From Owenia fusiformis (taxonomy: Eukaryota > Annelida > Polychaeta > Sabellida > Oweniidae): a stretch of 64,000 nt of DNA. The notes beneath the pieces were generated by a model, which was given only the letters and a program-made list of their open reading frames with translations, did not search any database and was not told the origin of the DNA. Position 1 is the stretch's first letter; each line of letters begins with the position of its first letter. Shown one piece after another: positions 59,591 through 64,000 of the stretch. Location: NCBI GenBank assembly GCA_903813345.2, contig CAIIXF020000001.1, positions 31,053,915 through 31,117,914 on the forward strand, in the 5' to 3' direction. The position numbers and the translations under genes are program-made.

Positions 59591-62071
59591 TAAAGCTACG
59601 TTCACACCAACGGCACTTTGATGGCGCTTTAAAGCGGCTTGTAAAGCGGCACCAAAGCGTAACGAAGCTTCATTAAAGCGTCGGGGTCGTAATAGGTCGT
59701 AGAAAAGCTCGGAGTAAAGCGGGATATTCGGCAAGAGCGCCAAACATTTTTAAAGCAACTTTCACACCAACGGCGAATCGGCGAGCAAAGCGCTGTCATT
59801 TATGTTTACTTTTCCAAAAATATCACGATCTCCCCTAAGTAATGTTACGCTCTAATAACACGATGCCCATGTCAAGCAGCGTGCCTACTAGGCACGCAGT
59901 TTGAAACTCTGACAAACTGCGCGCATATTTCAAAATGTGAGACGGGGAGGACACGACTCCCAAAAAGAGCCAAAATACGAAAAATACAAGGTTAGTCTCG
60001 TTCTAAAGATAGTACCATTCTGTGAAGATGAACTTAATTTACTCATAGTACTCAATGTTTTTCCCGATGTAAACCTAGTTATCTCAATATAAGGGTCTTA
60101 AGTAACTTCTGTGTTCAAAATTTACAGTGTAAAGTTATATCTATGTCTTTTTATCGTCATTTGCCGTTTATTCAGCCATTGTGTCTGTGTATGCTAGAAT
60201 ATATAGGATCACTCCATCTGATTAAAACAGCCAAGTTTGTGTTCAAAACGATAATACGCCATAAACGTGATTTAAACATTTTTCTTGTCAAAATGCGCGC
60301 CTATATTCACATGTATTTCCCAAACTGCGTGCCAAATATTTCAAAACTGCTTGCCTATCCAAGCTTGTTTTGTATTATTAGAAAACATAAGCGCCATATA
60401 AGGCACATATGTGTCTAATAGTAGAACCCCATAATTGAAACACTATGAGAGTCCATCCACCAAGAAGGTGATCTGAAAATAAATGTTTTTTTCGTTCCCA
60501 ACTTAATTGTCACTTCTATTATACATTTTGACTTTCAATATGAAAATCTCATAAAATCTGACGATAAAGCAAAATTTCCAAAGCTACATCGAAAACACCT
60601 ACACGTACCTCTGTAGAAATTCCAATGATAATATGTAGTTTTAATAGTGTATGCGCACAGATTGTAATTTCTGGCTAAAATAGGCGCGCAGTTTGTGGTT
60701 TATTTCTTTTTAATCTCCTGATTATCTGTTTTATTTCGAAATATTTTGAATTAAACATGATAAATGTGTAAGGAATTAAATATAAAACGAGTCTAAAGTA
60801 TTTGTCATGTATGTTTAAAGTGCTAGATCGATTTACGTATAAATTCCCATTAAATCAGTGACGAAAATGCCATTAATCTGCTTATGTTTTAAAACTAAGA
60901 TTCATTTGCACACAGTTTTTGCTAGTATTTGCAAGATTCGTATATTCGCCACAGAATGAACGCATTGAACAAGAAAACAATGCAGGATAAATGTCTTTAA
61001 ATAACGTTTCAAAATACAGACTCCAACTTAAATGATCCAATGTTCTTAGGCACGCAGTTTGTGATCGAAACAAACTGCGCGCATAAGTAGGCGCGCAGCT
61101 TGACATGGGTACCGTGAATAAGCTCTGATACGCTCTGATTTCCCGACTTGTTACGGTTCCTCACGCTATGATCCCGCTTCGACCAGGCTTTGTTACGCTT
61201 AAAATCACGCTTTGATAAGCTGTGGTAAGCATTCTTACGCTTTGGTGCGGTTATGACGCTTAAATCAGGCTCTGATACGATTGCCAAGCTCTGTTGTGCA
61301 TTTTCGAGATCGCCTTTATCATGACGTTTTTGATCAAATGGCTGTATAAAGATGCAGTAGATCCATAAAACCATTGCATCTGTGACTCAAGAAAACGAGG
61401 ACAGAACAACAAGATCCAGAATTTCCAGATGGACCAGATCATGACCTATCTGAAGAAGACATGACTGTTTGTCGCACGGCGTGAGAAAGCGTGAGGAAGC
61501 TTGTCAAGCGTAACAAAGCGTAACAAAGCTTAACAAAGCATTTCAATCCTTGATTAAAGCGTCTCAATTCGTTAAAAAGCTTGAGAGTCCTTCATGAAAG
61601 CATAACAAAGAGTGTCAGATATTGATGAAAGCGTCTGACCTCGTGTCAGATCTTCATGCCAGATCGTAGCAAAGCTTGAGACATCTAAACGAAGCGTGTC
61701 AAGTGGTAACAGACCGTGAAGAGACTGGGGTCCCCGCTTTGAACCAAGCTCTGTTAAGCTTTCCTACGCTTTGGGTCAAGCTTTGCTGAGCTTTGTTATG
61801 GTTTGTTAAGCTTTGATACGCTCTCGGCGCTTCAATCAATTCGTAACGGAGCGCCCAAAATTTTTAAACAGTTTAAAAATTTTTGGCGCTCTTGCCAAAC
61901 ATCCCGCTTTACTTCGAGCTTTTCTATGACCTACTACGACCCCAACGCTTTAATCAAGCTTTGTTACGCTTTGGTGCCGCTTTACAAGTCCCTTTAAAGC
62001 GCCATGCTTTGGTGCCGCTTTGCTCGCCGATTTAAAGCGTGGCATTCGCCGTTGGTGTGAACGTAGCTTTA
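59591..62071. mobile_element. Foldback element with TAAAGCTACGTTCACACC ends, about 2.5 kb
   Basis: The left end TAAAGCTACGTTCACACCAA is mirrored exactly at 62052-62071, and CAT flanks both sides (59588-59590, 62072-62074), a possible 3-bp duplication. The terminal pairing extends over roughly 200 bp (GCGGGATATTCGGCAAGAGCGCC against its inverse near 61880). A second start-like copy at about 59751 suggests tandem or nested insertion. The rest is dense in AAGCGTAACAAAGC on one half and GCTTTGTTACGCTT on the other. It contains the nested element 59866-61109. Confidence 0.72.
59866..61109. mobile_element. Nested element with CCCATGTCAAGC ends
   Basis: Starts CCCATGTCAAGCAGCGTGCC and ends, inverted, CCCATGTCAAGCTGCGCGCC. 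Subterminal GGCACGCAGTTTG and AACTGCGCGCAT motifs occur in mirrored pairs at both ends and again near 60685. The AT-rich interior has no supported gene. No target duplication was recognised. Confidence 0.65.
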
Positions 62072-62074
62072 CAT

Positions 62075-63055
62075 GTACTGTATGGTTATTAACAGTTATC
62101 AATATACCCCAGGTTTGTATTTTTCATTTGTGGTCAAAAAGGGGTTCTGATTCTGTAGACCAAGTTCTGATTTCAAACCAGTTCCGTGGTATGTGTGTAA
62201 GAAGGGTGTTTACTAGAGGCAGGTGTTCATTCGAGAGAGTTGCTCACTTAAACAGGTTTTGTTATATATGTACATGTCTTATAATTTTTGTCATCAGGAT
62301 CAAGGATAAGATAGAATTGTTTTGATCAACAACATCCAGAATTTTTGTTAATTTGGTTTACAGGATTAACCACTGCATAAAAACCTTGCAGAATTTTGAC
62401 TTCTTGAATGTAGAATTCTGCAAGGGATTTGAATTTTTTCCATATGCATGTTGGTAGAAACACACAAACAAGCTAGATTTTAAGCCAATACTTGTTAAAT
62501 TAGACATCTAAAACATATTAAACACAAAATTTCCAGATGATGTTTATGTGGTACCTAATACAAGTTCATGCAGAGAAGTGTAAAAAACAACTAGAACAGA
62601 CTTTTAAGTTTTAACAGATTACATATGTGCAAAATATGTGATCAGTTCACATGAATTTTATTCTTGCAGAAAATGTGACTGACAAGTGGCATTGATTGAT
62701 GTGGAGTCTGAGCAACAAAAAACAAGATGATAGAATTTGTAAATACATTTGAAGCATTTGCTATTAAGGTAGACTGAGTATAGCCATGGCCTTTCAATGC
62801 CCATAGCTTACAGTACTAGAGTATAGACATGTGATTTGAGGGCATGCGGTCAGATGATAACACTTGTATTTATAGAGGTAATAGAAAATGAAGTGTTCAC
62901 ATATGCTAAATGTGATATTGTACAGTGAAAACGCATTATTAAATATGCTAAATGTGATATCCCAGTTCATCTTTGTATACATATCAATTAAAAATCAATG
63001 CATTTGCTTCAATTTTTGATTTCAAAATTATGAATATGTTGGCCATTATATTCAT
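62075..63055. other. AT-rich stretch, nothing recognised
   Basis: No exon, RNA gene or transposon end is visible. Confidence 0.4.
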
Positions 63056-63335
63056 AAAATATATTTTTATATTGTACATAAATGATATTTGTTAATCTTG
63101 CATTGCTTCTAGTTTGGCTAATAAAGTGTGTGGCCTCTTATATTTTGATGCTTCTCTGCCATAGTATTTTCAAAAAGATTAACATGGCTGAAATTATTTA
63201 AATTACAAGAGGGTACAGGCTTATTGCACAAAAAACTAAATAATCTGAAATATACAAATGTCATTCATATACAATATACTACAATATAATATACTTTTCC
63301 ATATATTCTTATTTTGGGGTTCTACTGACACAATA
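63056..63335. repeat. Diverged relative of the CCDC24-intron foldback MITE
   Basis: Shares, in inverted orientation, phrases such as ACAAGAGGGTACAGGCTTATTGCAC and AATATACAAATGTCATTC with 28220-28410. Ends are unclear. Confidence 0.5.
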
Positions 63336-63459
63336 AAACAGTGAAATGGCCTTTATATAACTATTTCATATATCTTTTTTCTAGCATGTGAGTTCATATC
63401 CTTGTCTTCATCAGTTTTTTTATTGTATTTTGTGAGGAGTTTCACTTCAATATATAAAC

Positions 63460-64000
63460 GGAGTGGCTCCAGGACCGACAATTGTCGGTACTGGAGACTG
63501 TCCAGGGGTATTTGCTGGGGTACCGACAATTGTCGGCACTCTATCGTCACCTAGTAGTGCCAGATAGAGAACCGACAATTGTCGGTACGGAAGTGGCTGC
63601 TACGTGTTTTTGCTGGAGAGCCGACAATTTCATAAATAAACGCACTACTTTTACTAACAGAAATAACCTCATCACTGGTAGTCTAGTGGTTAGCGAGCAC
63701 GACTCGAACACACTCGGTCCCGAGTTCGAATCCCGGCAGGACTACTTTTTTTATTTTGAGGGGGGCATATTGCTTCTTTTGCAGTATGGAATCGTACAGG
63801 CATTAACTTGTAGTGAGCCATAATTTATTTCGACAAAAATTGATTCAACTTCCATCAAAATTGTCCTACAAGCTTCAATTAAAAAACATTTTAAAGCTCT
63901 TTTCTTGTTCTATCTAATGGGTCAATATATATAGTTAGGGGAGGGGATGCTTTCGCCCCCGTCGACATCTACCCTTACTACGCCATGGCACAGGAGAAAT
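63460..64000 (-). mobile_element. CCGACAATTGTCGG-palindrome element, copy B, cut by window end
   Basis: Reverse complement of 27050-27585 with few differences. It begins ACGGAGTGGCTCCAGGACCG and has ACCGACAATTGTCGGT-type palindromes near 63475, 63522 and 63573 and a half-site near 63622. The tRNA-like segment follows at 63672-63745, then the shared tail through CGCCCCCGTCGAC to the last base. The flanks differ from copy A just outside ACGGAGTGG, which sets the terminus. Confidence 0.72.
63672..63745 (+). repeat. tRNA-like segment in the palindrome element, copy B
   Basis: A-box TAGTCTAGTGG and B-box GAGTTCGAATCCC on the plus strand. The acceptor stem does not pair, so it is unlikely to be a functional tRNA. 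Confidence 0.6.

Noticed and set aside
60143-60418. 91-codon frame in the nested element at 59866-61109
   Set aside because: No family features; AT-rich interior of a non-autonomous element.
56086-64000. BMPR2 first (signal-peptide) exon
   Set aside because: No minus-strand ATG with a hydrophobic run and a phase-1 GT donor was convincing; it probably lies beyond the window or was missed.

Overview
The window looks like nuclear DNA of a marine invertebrate animal. Genes are split by many GT-AG introns, the DNA is AT-rich and full of small non-coding transposons, and the proteins are animal-specific (a BMP type II receptor, CCDC24, and a secreted VWD/EGF/cadherin/VWA mosaic). The repeat style and the mosaic gene suggest a lophotrochozoan such as a mollusc, but no feature fixes the phylum.

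Layout. (1) 1-14234, plus strand: the 3' part of a large extracellular mosaic gene. 25 coding exons join in phase to about 1,711 residues, in the order Cys-rich N-part, VWD, EGF-type repeats, two cadherin repeats, VWA. (2) 15283-21145: a 5.85-kb nearly perfect inverted repeat (arms about 2.86 kb, spacer about 123 bp) flanked by an exact 6-bp duplication, ATTTGC. I read it as a giant foldback transposon. Each arm is built of blocks rich in GATA, CCAAT, ATGCTA and CCG motifs. (3) 21494-27585: a patchwork of non-autonomous elements, including a hAT element with an 8-bp target duplication and a CCGACAATTGTCGG-palindrome element with a tRNA-like segment. (4) 27900-32818, plus strand: a CCDC24 orthologue, nine coding exons, 405 residues. 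(5) 33118-37337: TA-flanked MITEs and a mobile element holding an array of AGGTCA nuclear-receptor half-sites. (6) 39260-56085, minus strand: BMPR2, seven coding exons covering most of the ectodomain, the membrane segment, the kinase and a 572-residue tail. The first exon (signal peptide) was not found. Its introns hold several MITEs, including a second hAT element. (7) 56200-64000: no gene seen. It holds a tRNA-like SINE relic, nested foldback elements and a second, truncated copy of the CCGACAATTGTCGG element.

The three genes show no shared pathway. CCDC24 and BMPR2 converge with about 6.4 kb between their stop codons. The most unusual content is the repeat fraction: the giant foldback element with motif-dense arms and the mobile nuclear-receptor half-site arrays. 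Exon borders were read by eye. The reading phase closes across every junction of all three genes, which is strong internal support. Protein family names rest on recognised motifs, not on searches.
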